The notes under the pieces: model-generated
Told to the model about the DNA's origin: nothing
Seen by the model: only the letters and a program-made list of their open reading frames with translations
Databases searched by the model: none
In this document: piece by piece, positions 52,426-61,778 of the stretch
How positions within the stretch are numbered: position 1 is the stretch's first letter
How the letters are laid out: every line of letters begins with the position of its first letter
Position numbers and translations under genes: made by a program
Assembly: GCF_039982735.1 (NCBI RefSeq)
Contig: NZ_JBDWXV010000003.1
Coordinates: 310,001-374,000 of the forward strand
DNA length: 64,000 bases
From: Saccharospirillum sp039982735
GTDB taxonomy: Bacteria > Pseudomonadota > Gammaproteobacteria > Pseudomonadales > Natronospirillaceae
Reading direction: 5' to 3'

Positions 52426-53020
52426 CATGCGCACTCATGCCTCAGCTCACGAACATCAGCGCGACTCGCAGCGCGGCGTGACGCTGATCGAGCTGGTCAT
52501 TTCCATTGTAATCATTGGCATTGCTGCCGCTGCCATTCTGCAGAGCCTAGGGTTTTTGACGATCAATAATGTTGACCCGATGTTACGCAGCCAGGCCAAT
52601 ATGGTGGCACAGAGCACGTTGAATGAGGTCTTGAGCCAGTCTTTTTTTGATGGCGATGACGACCCACGCATCGACGAATCAATAACCGACCCCGATATAT
52701 GCCCCACACCGGAAACCGGCGCCAGTTACGACCGCAGGCTATGGGATAACCTTTGCGACTACAACGGCTTCGATTCCAACAGTGACGACGGGCTCGCCCC
52801 CGGTATTCGCGACCGGCAGGGGAACGCCCTGCCCGGTTTGTCGAGCTACCGGGTTCAGGTTACTGTGGACACCAGCACGGGCCTGGCACTGGGTACGCTG
52901 TCGAATACGGCGGGTTGCACGCCCCGCATAGCAAGAATCACCGTTACCGCCTCAGACCCTCGCGGCCAAACGGTTCAGCTCACCGGCTATCGAACCAGCT
53001 ACTGGGATGAGGGTTGTTAA
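52409..53020 (+). CDS. mshD: MshD-like minor pilin
   Basis: A 203-residue pseudopilin. A relatively long basic leader ends QRG, followed by VTLIELVISIVIIGIAAAAILQSL. Three ATGs are possible: 52394, 52409 and 52427; 52409 has GGAG about 9 bases upstream. Any of them fits the prepilin architecture. It overlaps mshC by 17 bases. The globular part contains acidic loops (DGDDDPRIDE, DSNSDDG). Confidence 0.75.
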   Translation: MWRFSSMRTHASAHEHQRDSQRGVTLIELVISIVIIGIAAAAILQSLGFLTINNVDPMLRSQANMVAQSTLNEVLSQSFFDGDDDPRIDESITDPDICPTPETGASYDRRLWDNLCDYNGFDSNSDDGLAPGIRDRQGNALPGLSSYRVQVTVDTSTGLALGTLSNTAGCTPRIARITVTASDPRGQTVQLTGYRTSYWDEGC

Positions 53021-53021
53021 T

Positions 53022-53927
53022 ATGATGACGTCCATACACCCGAAACGCTTTCACCAGCCCGGCTTTACGCTGGTTGAACTGATCATCGTGATCGTGATCA
53101 TCGGCATTCTGGTAGCGGTCGTCGGCCCTCTAATCGGCAATCGCTATTCCGCCATTGTCGATACCCAACAACGCGCGGCCTGGGTGCAACAGGGCGAAGC
53201 CGCCTTTTTTCAACTGCGGCAAGATCTGGACAGGTCGGTTCCCAATTCGGTGCGCACCTCAGAGGCAACCGCTGGCAATGATCAGGTTGTGGAGTTTTTC
53301 ACCCTGTCTCCGGATCAGGCACAACCGGCCTTGCGATACCGTGATCGCAACTACGCACCCACCTACGATCGACTGAACCTCAATAACGACGAGTCTTTTG
53401 ATGTTTTTGGGGTGCTGTCCAGCTTGCCGGCAGGCACGTCAACCTATGTTTCAATCGCCTCACCCGGTTTTAGCCAACTCTATAGCGATTGGGCCGATGA
53501 ACTGGCGGGCAACCAGGAAGGCTACATAGCAGAGGTCAATTCGATTGTTAACCGAACCACCTGCGACTGTGGCGATTGCTCTCAGTGCCCGGTGACCCAG
53601 ATAACACTCGACAACAGCAACCACCGCTTCCCCAGTGACAGTCCCTTTTTCAGGGCCTACTTTACCAATGGGCCCGTCGCTTACCGTTGCGACAGCGGGC
53701 GGCTGGAGCGCATTACCGGCTATACTGACCTGAGCAACACGGCACTGGCCAGCCGCATAGGCGCAGCCACACCGGCTCGCATTACCGACGATGTCACGCA
53801 ATGCCGCTTCAACTGGACACCAGGCTTTCTGTACCGCCCCCCTACCCTCACGATTACACTGGCCCTGGGGGATAGCTCGGAAGGCATTCAACTCACCGAT
53901 ACCTTTGTGCTGGGGAATGGCCTGTGA
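53022..53927 (+). CDS. mshO: MshO-like minor pilin
   Basis: A 301-residue pseudopilin with leader ending HQPG and FTLVELIIVIVIIGILVAVVGPLIG, size and layout of MshO (GspJ-like). A cysteine cluster CDCGDCSQC (about residues 184-192) could make disulfides. The start ATG 53022 has GAGGG 8 bases upstream, inside the end of mshD; another ATG at 53007 is possible. It overlaps the following gene by GTGA. Confidence 0.78.
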   Translation: MMTSIHPKRFHQPGFTLVELIIVIVIIGILVAVVGPLIGNRYSAIVDTQQRAAWVQQGEAAFFQLRQDLDRSVPNSVRTSEATAGNDQVVEFFTLSPDQAQPALRYRDRNYAPTYDRLNLNNDESFDVFGVLSSLPAGTSTYVSIASPGFSQLYSDWADELAGNQEGYIAEVNSIVNRTTCDCGDCSQCPVTQITLDNSNHRFPSDSPFFRAYFTNGPVAYRCDSGRLERITGYTDLSNTALASRIGAATPARITDDVTQCRFNWTPGFLYRPPTLTITLALGDSSEGIQLTDTFVLGNGL

Positions 53928-54334
53928 ACCGCAAACCACAGCAAGGCGTCGCACTGGTCGCAGTTATTTTTCTGATCGTTGTCATCGGCGCTGCTCTGGT
54001 GGTCATCTCCCGGTTGTCGATTTCATCCAGCGCCCAGGTCACGCAAAACCTGCTGCAAAGCCGGGCACGACAGGCCGCCTCAGCAGGGCTTGAATGGGCC
54101 ACTCAACGGCTGGTAGAAGAAGGGTCCGGCGCCTGTGTAGCCAATACAACCGTCACGGTCCCTGCCTACTCTGATTACACAGTCACCGTGCGGTGTACCG
54201 AAGGGAGGTATAACCGCCCCAACCCGGTCGCGCAACGCGTCTATCTGTATCGGCTGACGGCCCAAGCGGCCTTTGGCAATCTGAACGATGCCAACTACGT
54301 CTGGACCCATCGCAATGCCACAGTTGAACTCTAA
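53924..54334 (+). CDS. mshP: MshP-like pilus biogenesis protein
   Basis: A 136-residue protein with one N-terminal membrane helix (GVALVAVIFLIVVIGAALVVISRL), lacking the usual Glu5, as in MshP and PilX-like components. The start is GTG on the GTGA overlap with the preceding gene. The mature part is short with two cysteines. It overlaps the start of the large mshQ-like gene by 20 bases. Confidence 0.75.
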   Translation: MNRKPQQGVALVAVIFLIVVIGAALVVISRLSISSSAQVTQNLLQSRARQAASAGLEWATQRLVEEGSGACVANTTVTVPAYSDYTVTVRCTEGRYNRPNPVAQRVYLYRLTAQAAFGNLNDANYVWTHRNATVEL

Positions 54335-57300
54335 GTTACGTCGAAGCATTACCCGTGTACTGGTAGCCGGTGCAACACTGAGTGTTAGCCTACCTGCTCT
54401 GGCTGAGGTTTTTAACCTATCGCTGGGCCAGTTTCCCGGCTGCTCGACCAGCTGGAATGTTTCGGGCACAACCTATACCTGTACAGGTGACGGCCGCATC
54501 ACATTGAATAATGGCGACGACATCGTTGCCAATACCAACGTAACCCTGGTTGCCAACAATGGTTTCAGATTGGGAGACGGTAGTGTCGGGTCCAATACCA
54601 ATCGCATTGACCTGGTCGATAGTTACGGTCAAATCATTACCGATGGAAGCTCCGTATTCGGTGATCTGACTTCGAACAGCAGCGGCATCGAATTAACCGA
54701 CAGCATTGTCAATGGCACCCTGACGGCCAATGGTGACATAGATCTCGATGGCGGTACCGTTACCGGTAAAGTGACCAGCCTCAATAATCGCGTTGAAGCC
54801 CAAGACACTAACCTGCTCGGGGGCGCCCAGGCCCAATCCGGTATGATGTTTGACGGTGGCACACTCAGTGGCGACTTCGTTATGACTTCCAACAACCCCA
54901 TTGAATTTGAGGACGTCACCTTCATCGCAGGGAGTGTCAGCGGGGCCAGCAGAGTAAGAATTGAAGACAGCACCTTTGGTAGCCCCTCAAATCCGGTCAA
55001 TGTAGTCAGTAATTCCAATGAAATTGTAGTGCGCAATTCCACAGTCCATGGCGATTTGACGGCACCCATTAATTCCGAAATCGATGTTTCCAACAACAGC
55101 AACGTCTACGGCACCTGCACTCCTACCAGCCCCAATTGCCAGCCAGCAGCGCCCCAACCTCCGGAAAACTGTGCACTTAACCCGGGCCTTCAAGGCGAGT
55201 ATTTCAACAATCGCTTTTTAACGGGTACGCCCGCCTATGAAGACACCGTGTCGACCATCGACTTCGCATGGGGCTCCGGCTCACCCAGCACCGCTGCGGT
55301 AGGCAACGACAATTTCTCGATTCGCTGGACTGGCTATCTCTATGCGCCAACTACCGGAACTTACACTCTGGCTACCAACTCGGACGACGGTGCAAGGTTG
55401 TATATCGATGGTAACCTGGTCATCAACGACTGGTCCGATCACGCTCCGAGAATTGTAACTGCTACGGTCTCCTTGCAGGCGGGTGAACTGGTTCCTGTTG
55501 TATTGGAATATTATGAGAACGGCGGTGGTGCGACCATTCAACTGGGGTGGGAGCCGCCGGGTGAATCTGGCCTGACAATTATTCCAGCCTCTGCACTTTA
55601 CTACTGCACGTCGCTGACGCCTGTCGCTTATTACCCACTCAATGAAAGCAGTTTCTCCGGTGCGGCAGGGGAAATTCTGGATTACAGTGGTAACAACAAT
55701 CACGCCACAACCACGGGCAATATTACCCCGGCAGCGGGTTACACCTGCGAAGGCGCTTTAGTACCGGCCAACAACAGCAGTGCATTGCGCTCCGCGATCG
55801 ATACCGGTTTAAACCCGGGTGACCTTACCCCAACCCGCGGGACACTCAGTTTCTGGTATAAAAGCAACCTCGACTGGGATGGCGATAATCAGGACCGGGT
55901 TCTGTTTTCTGCCAACAGTGATCAATACGGCAACAATGGGAACAACCGCTATTTTTACCTCATGCTCCGCAACGATGGGCGGCTGCGGTTCGAGTTTGAA
56001 GATTCAAACGACGGCGACTACAACTTTCAAACCAACAACAGCACCCGAAACTTTAACGCAAACGAATGGGTACATGTAGCCATCACCTGGGACATGATCG
56101 ATGGCGATTTCGGTATCTACGCCAACGGTACAGCCGTGGGCACGTTAAACAACCAGAATACAACCGGACTACTCAGCCAGCTCAACAGTCTGTACATCGG
56201 CGACAACCGTTCCAATTATGTCGAGCCCGGCCGTTCCGCCAACGGTGTGTTCGACGAAGTGCGACTCTACGACTATGCCCAGTCCAGCAGTCAGATTCTG
56301 GCCGACATGGGCAACACCGTTGCCTGCTCAACACCGGGCACCTGCATCACCGATACCTTTAGCGGCAGCCTGAGCGCCGACTGGCAAACACTGCGCAGCA
56401 GTGGCAGCTTTACACCTCAGGTCGTTGGAGGACGACTGCGCCTGACCCCCGATAGCACCAACATTGCAACGGCTACCACCTTCTTGCGGCAGTTCCCAAG
56501 TGAAAACAACCGCGTCGTCGTCGAGTTTGATTTCTACGCCTACAAGAATAACGGCGCCACCAATGCCGCCGATGGCGTGACCGTCACTTTTTCTGACCGC
56601 GACATTACTCCTTTTCCAGGCAGCTTTGGCGGTTCACTGGGCTACGCACAACGAAACAATGGCGACCCGGGCTTCAACGGCGGCTGGCTGGGCATTGGTC
56701 TGGACGAATTTGGCAATTTCTCGAACCCGACTGAGGGTCGGGTCGGGGGCCCCGGAGCCCGGAGCAATGCCATTGCCATCCGTGGCTACGGGTCTGGCAC
56801 AACCGGGTACCGATACTTGCGAGGTACGTCCGCCAACATATCCCCGGCGGTGCTGACATCCAGCACAACACCACACCGGTATCGCATTACTATTGATAAC
56901 AGCAACGGCACTCAGGCGCTGGTAAAAATCGAGCGCAACGCAGGCTCTGGGTACGTAACACTGGTGAGTGAATTCGATGCACTCAACGAAGCCGGCCAGC
57001 CGGCCATTCCTGAAAAGCTTGTACTTACCCTAACCGGCTCGACCGGCGGCAGCAGCGCCAATCATGAGATCGATAACTTTCAGGTGTGTGCCGACATTAT
57101 CGAGCCCTACGATGCCCCCATTCACCATTTTGAGCTGGTTCGAAACCAGGCCGTCGGACTCACCTGCGAACCCCTGGATGTGACCATTCGCGCTTGCGCC
57201 AATGAAGCCTGCACACTGGAATACACCGATCCGTTCAGCGCTACCCTGAGCCCTGTTGATGGCTGGGAGGGTGGTAATGTGGTGACCGATATCGTCTCTG

Positions 57301-59294
57301 GAGAGTCGATCGGCTACTTACCTGGCGCAGCTGGCACCTACACCCTGGGCGTGCCAAACAGCACACCCTCGACGGTGCCACTCACTCAGAATTTGTGCTT
57401 TATCGCTGGTTCAACAACCGCTGAAGCCAATTGCCAGGTGACGTTCAGTGATGTCGGTTTGCGCTTCTTCCCGACTGAGAATACAACCAACAGCACGGCG
57501 TTCTTCGATCTGATCGCCGGTGCGACTGAAGGGCCTTTTTCGGTGCAGGCAGTGCGGACCAATACCACCGGTGTTTGTGAAAGTCTGTTCAGCGACGGTG
57601 GCACACTGGATTTTACAGCGGGCACTGACTGCAGCGACCCGACCAGTTGCAGCCCCTCCCAACAGGTCGAACTGACCAACGCAGGCACCACAACTGTATT
57701 GCCTAACCCACAGAACGAAGTTGCCGGTGAAGACACCACCACGCTGCCGCTGACATTTACGGCAGACTCAACGGCCGAGTTTTCACTGCTATCACCTGAC
57801 GTTGGCGTTCAACCATTAACGTTGGAATACACCCTGCCCGATGTTGACGGCAATCCCTCATCAATTACCTTGAGTCAAAGCGTCAACCTGCGAGTTCAAC
57901 CTGCCGAGCTTCGCCTGTTGAGGGTTCGCAACAGCGACGGTGACGAGCTTGCAACCGACGGTTCGGTAACCGCCAGCGCCAATGCCCCGGTATTTACCCA
58001 AGCCAGCGAGCCCTTCCGGCTAGAGGTGCAAGCCCTCAATGCCCTTGGAAGCCCCACTCCCAACTTTGCCCGCACGATAACGTTACCAGACATCAACTGG
58101 GGCGCTTTGACCACCATTGCCGCTCCGGGTGATGAGGACGCAAAGGGCGAACTGAGTGGCGGAGATGGCAGCTCGACACCCGGCAGTGCCTGGGCAGCTT
58201 ACGAACAGCCCGATGGCACCCTTGATACCAGTACACTGACCCTGGCCACGGGACTGGGGTTGAGCTTTTCCGACCTGGGGGTCATTGACCTCAAGGGGAA
58301 AATTGACAGTTACCTCGCCAGGACGGGTTCGCCAGACTTGGAGGTTGAATCCAATACCGTTCGGGTAGGTCGTTTCATTCCCGCCTATTTGCGCATTACT
58401 CAGAACAACCCGGCCAACTGGGGTTCGACGTCTTTCCATTATCAGGGTCAGACTGCGACGCTGTCGTCGATTCCATTAGTAGTGGAGGCGTTTGATGTCA
58501 ACAACAACGCGATCTCCAACTACGACGGTGACTTTTTCAAGTTGGCGCTAAACACGGATGACCTGTATCAAAAGCCCGCCGGCCAGAACAACACAGGCGG
58601 TGATCTGACGTACGATCAAGTCACTTGGGCCTTGTCAGACACAGAAAATTACGACGGCGAGGTGATCCTGACTCTCAGTCAAACCGAACTGTCCTGGCCG
58701 CGCTCAGCTGGCGTACCAACTGTAGACGATGCCCCGCAGGCGGTGAATCAGTTGATCGTTGAGGCCAACAAGCTCAGCGATGGCGAGGCGTGTCACGGCG
58801 ACGGGGCTGCGTGCGAGGGTCTGACCCTAAATCTTAATTCAGTTGATCTCTACTACGCCCGGCTAAACGCCGAACGCCAGGTCAGTACTCAGGAAACGGC
58901 CGAACTACCAGTATGGGTTGAAGTACTCGACGATGTAGATAGCAGCATAACCCCCAACGTCGTCAGTTTTGCTGCGTTTACGGGCGACAACGCAACCGGC
59001 ACTGGCGAGATTCCCGGCCTCAGCTTCCAGGGGGTTTGTGAGCCCGGCGGTCTCAATTGTGCTGGCGTAGCCAACTCGGCCGATGGCACTCTGGTTGGTT
59101 TGAACGCGGGTGCCGGCACCCTGGTGGCAGAATCGACCACACCGGGTATCGTGGGTGTTCTGGTTGATGTGCCCAATTGGCTGACATGGGATTGGGATAC
59201 CGGGCTGGGTATGACCGGGCCACCCAGCACCCTGTATTTCGGTCTGTACCAGGGGCGCTCGCCCCTGTTGTTCCAGCAGGACGGCTTCCGTTAA
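54315..59294 (+). CDS. mshQ: MshQ-like giant modular adhesin (beta-helix, PA14, LamG, lectin-like, DUF6701)
   Basis: A 1659-residue secreted protein. Signal peptide 1-31 (...SVSLPALA/EVF). Residues about 60-265 are a run of short repeats (IDLVDSYGQI, IELTDSIVNGTLTANG, IEFEDVTFIAGSVSG) like a parallel beta-helix. Then a PA14 domain (about 288-432; GEYFNN, SIRWTGYLYAPTTGTYT, DDGARLYIDG), a LamG-type domain (about 435-670), an L-type-lectin-like domain (about 678-930; VVVEFDFYAYKNNG), a Cys-containing module, and the C-terminal DUF6701 domain (about 1190-1659) characteristic of MshQ. PA14 and the lectin folds bind glycans, so this is likely the tip adhesin of the MSHA-type pilus. Start by signal peptide; ATG 54288 would add nine residues. 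Confidence 0.8.
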   Translation: MPQLNSKLRRSITRVLVAGATLSVSLPALAEVFNLSLGQFPGCSTSWNVSGTTYTCTGDGRITLNNGDDIVANTNVTLVANNGFRLGDGSVGSNTNRIDLVDSYGQIITDGSSVFGDLTSNSSGIELTDSIVNGTLTANGDIDLDGGTVTGKVTSLNNRVEAQDTNLLGGAQAQSGMMFDGGTLSGDFVMTSNNPIEFEDVTFIAGSVSGASRVRIEDSTFGSPSNPVNVVSNSNEIVVRNSTVHGDLTAPINSEIDVSNNSNVYGTCTPTSPNCQPAAPQPPENCALNPGLQGEYFNNRFLTGTPAYEDTVSTIDFAWGSGSPSTAAVGNDNFSIRWTGYLYAPTTGTYTLATNSDDGARLYIDGNLVINDWSDHAPRIVTATVSLQAGELVPVVLEYYENGGGATIQLGWEPPGESGLTIIPASALYYCTSLTPVAYYPLNESSFSGAAGEILDYSGNNNHATTTGNITPAAGYTCEGALVPANNSSALRSAIDTGLNPGDLTPTRGTLSFWYKSNLDWDGDNQDRVLFSANSDQYGNNGNNRYFYLMLRNDGRLRFEFEDSNDGDYNFQTNNSTRNFNANEWVHVAITWDMIDGDFGIYANGTAVGTLNNQNTTGLLSQLNSLYIGDNRSNYVEPGRSANGVFDEVRLYDYAQSSSQILADMGNTVACSTPGTCITDTFSGSLSADWQTLRSSGSFTPQVVGGRLRLTPDSTNIATATTFLRQFPSENNRVVVEFDFYAYKNNGATNAADGVTVTFSDRDITPFPGSFGGSLGYAQRNNGDPGFNGGWLGIGLDEFGNFSNPTEGRVGGPGARSNAIAIRGYGSGTTGYRYLRGTSANISPAVLTSSTTPHRYRITIDNSNGTQALVKIERNAGSGYVTLVSEFDALNEAGQPAIPEKLVLTLTGSTGGSSANHEIDNFQVCADIIEPYDAPIHHFELVRNQAVGLTCEPLDVTIRACANEACTLEYTDPFSATLSPVDGWEGGNVVTDIVSGESIGYLPGAAGTYTLGVPNSTPSTVPLTQNLCFIAGSTTAEANCQVTFSDVGLRFFPTENTTNSTAFFDLIAGATEGPFSVQAVRTNTTGVCESLFSDGGTLDFTAGTDCSDPTSCSPSQQVELTNAGTTTVLPNPQNEVAGEDTTTLPLTFTADSTAEFSLLSPDVGVQPLTLEYTLPDVDGNPSSITLSQSVNLRVQPAELRLLRVRNSDGDELATDGSVTASANAPVFTQASEPFRLEVQALNALGSPTPNFARTITLPDINWGALTTIAAPGDEDAKGELSGGDGSSTPGSAWAAYEQPDGTLDTSTLTLATGLGLSFSDLGVIDLKGKIDSYLARTGSPDLEVESNTVRVGRFIPAYLRITQNNPANWGSTSFHYQGQTATLSSIPLVVEAFDVNNNAISNYDGDFFKLALNTDDLYQKPAGQNNTGGDLTYDQVTWALSDTENYDGEVILTLSQTELSWPRSAGVPTVDDAPQAVNQLIVEANKLSDGEACHGDGAACEGLTLNLNSVDLYYARLNAERQVSTQETAELPVWVEVLDDVDSSITPNVVSFAAFTGDNATGTGEIPGLSFQGVCEPGGLNCAGVANSADGTLVGLNAGAGTLVAESTTPGIVGVLVDVPNWLTWDWDTGLGMTGPPSTLYFGLYQGRSPLLFQQDGFR

Positions 59295-59650
59295 CGATCC
59301 GTGCTGACCGTCAGGGGCCATAGTTGCCTGTGTCCCTGCGGCTGCCCCTCACTGACAAATCGCACCAGGCCGTCGTAGTCAAACCCGCGCCACTGGCTAA
59401 GATACTGGCGAATCAGTGATTCGCCCGGAACATCTACCGGTACGATGGCTTCCGTGCAGCCCTTGCCTTCAATGTGCCAGAAACACTGGCCACTGGCATC
59501 AGCAAACACCGATACCCGGGTCAGATCCGCCAGGTCCAGCTCGGTTAGAGCACCGCTGGCACGGCGATAGACGAGATGATCGTCGGTCAGTACCACGGCC
59601 GGTCCTGAACCGGCGTCGCTTCGGTGTTGGCGTCGGAAGGGAGACATCAT
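59291..59650 (-). CDS. Hypothetical protein co-encoded with motY
   Basis: A 119-residue soluble protein without signal peptide. The beta-rich pattern VVLTDDHLVYRRASGALTELDLADLTRVSVF suggests a PH-like or bacterial pleckstrin-type fold. It starts on an ATGA overlap with motY, so it is translationally coupled to it, and its stop overlaps that of mshQ (converging). I do not recognise a named family. A role near the flagellar motor is only suggested by the operon. Confidence 0.6.
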   Translation of the reverse strand: MMSPFRRQHRSDAGSGPAVVLTDDHLVYRRASGALTELDLADLTRVSVFADASGQCFWHIEGKGCTEAIVPVDVPGESLIRQYLSQWRGFDYDGLVRFVSEGQPQGHRQLWPLTVSTDR

Positions 59651-60600
59651 CGGGCATCAAAATCCGGCAAGCCGTTCAAGGGGTCGTCTGCATCACCGGA
59701 ATCGCGAACCACCAAAATGGTGGTGCGCCGGTTGGCAGAGCGCCCAGCGGCCGTGTTGTTATAGGCAATGGGATAACGGTCGCCCTGATAGTCGGTCAGG
59801 ATAATCGACGGGTCGACACCCTGTTCCACCAGATAATCGGTCACGCGGTTGGCTCTGCGCTCGGACAGCCGGCGGTTATCGTAGCGGGTACCTACGTTAT
59901 CGCTGTGGCCGACCACTTCCAGCGCCAGAATGCGCTCATCGGCTGCGACGTAGGCAACCAGATCATCCAATACAGACTGCGCCGTATTATCGAGCAGCTC
60001 GCCGCCACTCGGGTAATTGACTACCGTGCGCTCGACCTGGCTGAAATTGACCGGTAACAACCCGGCAGAACAGGCCAGATAGTCGTTGTAATAGCTTTTG
60101 AATTCAACCGGCGACACCTGCACGCGAATCGACTCGGAGCCATAACGCGCCTGCCGCGTGAAGGTCGGTGCCATGCCATTGGCCAGCTCGCCCATGATGC
60201 GCCGGGCCCGGTCGGGCTCCACGCGCAGCGGAATGTCCCGGTCTTGCACCCGCACATAGCCCAGCTCGTGAGTCAGAGCGCTGGAGCGCCAGTCTGGCGC
60301 CTCTACGGTCAGCGCCGCCTGGCCCAGGGCCATCTGGTTGCGGGTGGCCTGCAAATAGAATTCAAGCTCTTCACCCGCCTCATGAAAGAACACGGCCAGG
60401 CCGTATTGCGGAATCGGCTGATAAAACTTGCAGTAATACTCGTTGGCCTCCAGTTGCCAGGTGGTGTCGGACAGGCCGGTACCGTAGTCCGCTGCCCAGG
60501 CCACCGGCAGGCAACACCCCAGCACCAGGGCGATCAGGCCATCGCGGCCAAAAATCACCGCTGCCTGGGGTGCTTGGGCCAATCGTTGCCGAACGGTCAT
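59647..60600 (-). CDS. motY: Flagellar stator ring protein MotY
   Basis: A 317-residue periplasmic protein. Signal peptide to about residue 36 (VAWA/ADYG). The N-terminal MotY domain (SDTTWQLEANEYYCKFYQPIPQYG) is followed by an OmpA-like peptidoglycan-binding domain (about 200-300; VVGHSDNVGTRYDNRRLSERRANRV). MotY forms the T-ring that anchors stators in Vibrio and Pseudomonas. As in Pseudomonas, rnt is nearby, though pyrC is missing between them. GGGAGA lies 8 bases before the ATG. Confidence 0.92.
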   Translation of the reverse strand: MTVRQRLAQAPQAAVIFGRDGLIALVLGCCLPVAWAADYGTGLSDTTWQLEANEYYCKFYQPIPQYGLAVFFHEAGEELEFYLQATRNQMALGQAALTVEAPDWRSSALTHELGYVRVQDRDIPLRVEPDRARRIMGELANGMAPTFTRQARYGSESIRVQVSPVEFKSYYNDYLACSAGLLPVNFSQVERTVVNYPSGGELLDNTAQSVLDDLVAYVAADERILALEVVGHSDNVGTRYDNRRLSERRANRVTDYLVEQGVDPSIILTDYQGDRYPIAYNNTAAGRSANRRTTILVVRDSGDADDPLNGLPDFDAR

Positions 60601-60749
60601 CTGTGTATCTCCCGTGTTTTGCCGGTTATCGGCCGAATATTGACCGAAAAGAGGCCTGTTTACGCCCTATTTATAAAACCACAGCAAACGCCTTGCCATA
60701 ACTGACCAGTTCATTAAGATGATCGTCAAATTCATGGTCTGGAGCGCGC

Positions 60750-61439
60750 GTGTCGCACCCCGAAGCTCACTGGCTGTTATCGCAGCGTTTTCGTGGTTAT
60801 TACCCGGTTGTCATCGACGTCGAAACAGCAGGCTTCAATGCCCGCACCGATGCCCTGCTCGAAATTGCCGCCGTTACTCTGAAAATGGATTCAGAAGGCT
60901 GGCTATCACCGGATAAAACCCTGTTTTTCAATGTTCAGCCGTTTGAAGGCGCCAATATGGAAAAGGCGGCGCTTGAATTCACCGGGATCGACCCGCATAA
61001 CCCTCTGCGCGAGGCCGTCGATGAAGCCGATGCGCTGAAGAGCATCTTCAAAATGGTACGCCACGGCGTCAAGGATGAAGAGTGCAAGCGGGCCATACTG
61101 GTCGGCCACAACGCGACCTTCGACCATTCGTTTTTGATGGCCGCGGTCGAACGAGCCGACATTAAGCGCAACCCTTTTCACCCGTTCTCAACCTTCGATA
61201 CCTCGGCGCTGGGCGGCTTGGTTTACGGCCAGACCGTGCTCAAGAAAGCCTGCGAAGCTGCCGGTATTGAATTCAACGACCGCGAAGCCCACAGTGCCGA
61301 GTACGACACTCGCAAAACCGCCGAGCTGTTTTGCGACATGGTCAACCGCTGGAAGCAGCTCGGTGGCTGGCCACTGGTGCCAGAAGTCGGGGAGTTTGAA
61401 ACCCAGCAGGAATTTATGGACCGGCAGGAGCAGAGCTGA
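60750..61439 (+). CDS. rnt: Ribonuclease T
   Basis: A 229-residue DEDD 3'-5' exonuclease that trims tRNA and other stable RNA ends. The four acidic residues and histidine are visible: D23 and E25 in VIDVETAG, D125 in HNATFDHSF, H181 and D186 in AHSAEYDTRKTA. The start is GTG 60750 with TGGAG about 8 bases upstream. Its TGA shares a base with the next gene's ATG. Confidence 0.96.
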   Translation: MSHPEAHWLLSQRFRGYYPVVIDVETAGFNARTDALLEIAAVTLKMDSEGWLSPDKTLFFNVQPFEGANMEKAALEFTGIDPHNPLREAVDEADALKSIFKMVRHGVKDEECKRAILVGHNATFDHSFLMAAVERADIKRNPFHPFSTFDTSALGGLVYGQTVLKKACEAAGIEFNDREAHSAEYDTRKTAELFCDMVNRWKQLGGWPLVPEVGEFETQQEFMDRQEQS

Positions 61440-61741
61440 TGAAATGCATGGCTGACCTGTGTGTTATCCCTATTGGCGAGGGCGTCTCGGTTGCTGACGA
61501 GATTGCCCGGTGCCAGCGCATCCTGCAACGTTTCCCGATTGAAACCCGAATGCATGCCTATGGCACCAATCTCTATGGCGACTGGGACGACGTCTTCGCC
61601 GCCGTCAAGGCCTGCCACGCCGAGCTTCACGAAGGCGGTGTCACCCGCCTGTCATCCACCATCAAGGTTGGTACCCGTACTGACAAAGACCAGACCTTCG
61701 ATGACAAAATCGGGGCGGTTAACAACCGCCTGGCGCCTTAA
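61439..61741 (+). CDS. MTH1187/YkoF-type thiamine-binding-like protein
   Basis: A 100-residue ferredoxin-fold protein of the MTH1187 (DUF77) family: LCVIPIGEGVSVADEIARC and, at the end, STIKVGTRTDKDQTF. Relatives bind thiamine or its precursors, but few have been tested. The ATG overlaps the stop of rnt; a second ATG at 61448 is equally possible. Confidence 0.85.
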   Translation: MKCMADLCVIPIGEGVSVADEIARCQRILQRFPIETRMHAYGTNLYGDWDDVFAAVKACHAELHEGGVTRLSSTIKVGTRTDKDQTFDDKIGAVNNRLAP

Positions 61742-61748
61742 ACCTCTA

Positions 61749-61766
61749 GCCGGGTGTTAGCCCGGC
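61749..61766. terminator. Shared hairpin between converging genes
   Basis: GCCGGG-TGTTAG-CCCGGC forms a 6-bp GC stem between the thiamine-binding-like gene and fadE. No T-run on either side; modest support only. Confidence 0.4.
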
Positions 61767-61778
61767 CAGCGTTCCTTC

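Noticed and set aside
53584..53600. CDCGDCSQC in the MshO-like protein as a metal cluster site
   Set aside because: The protein is exported and a pilin; the cysteines more likely form disulfides.
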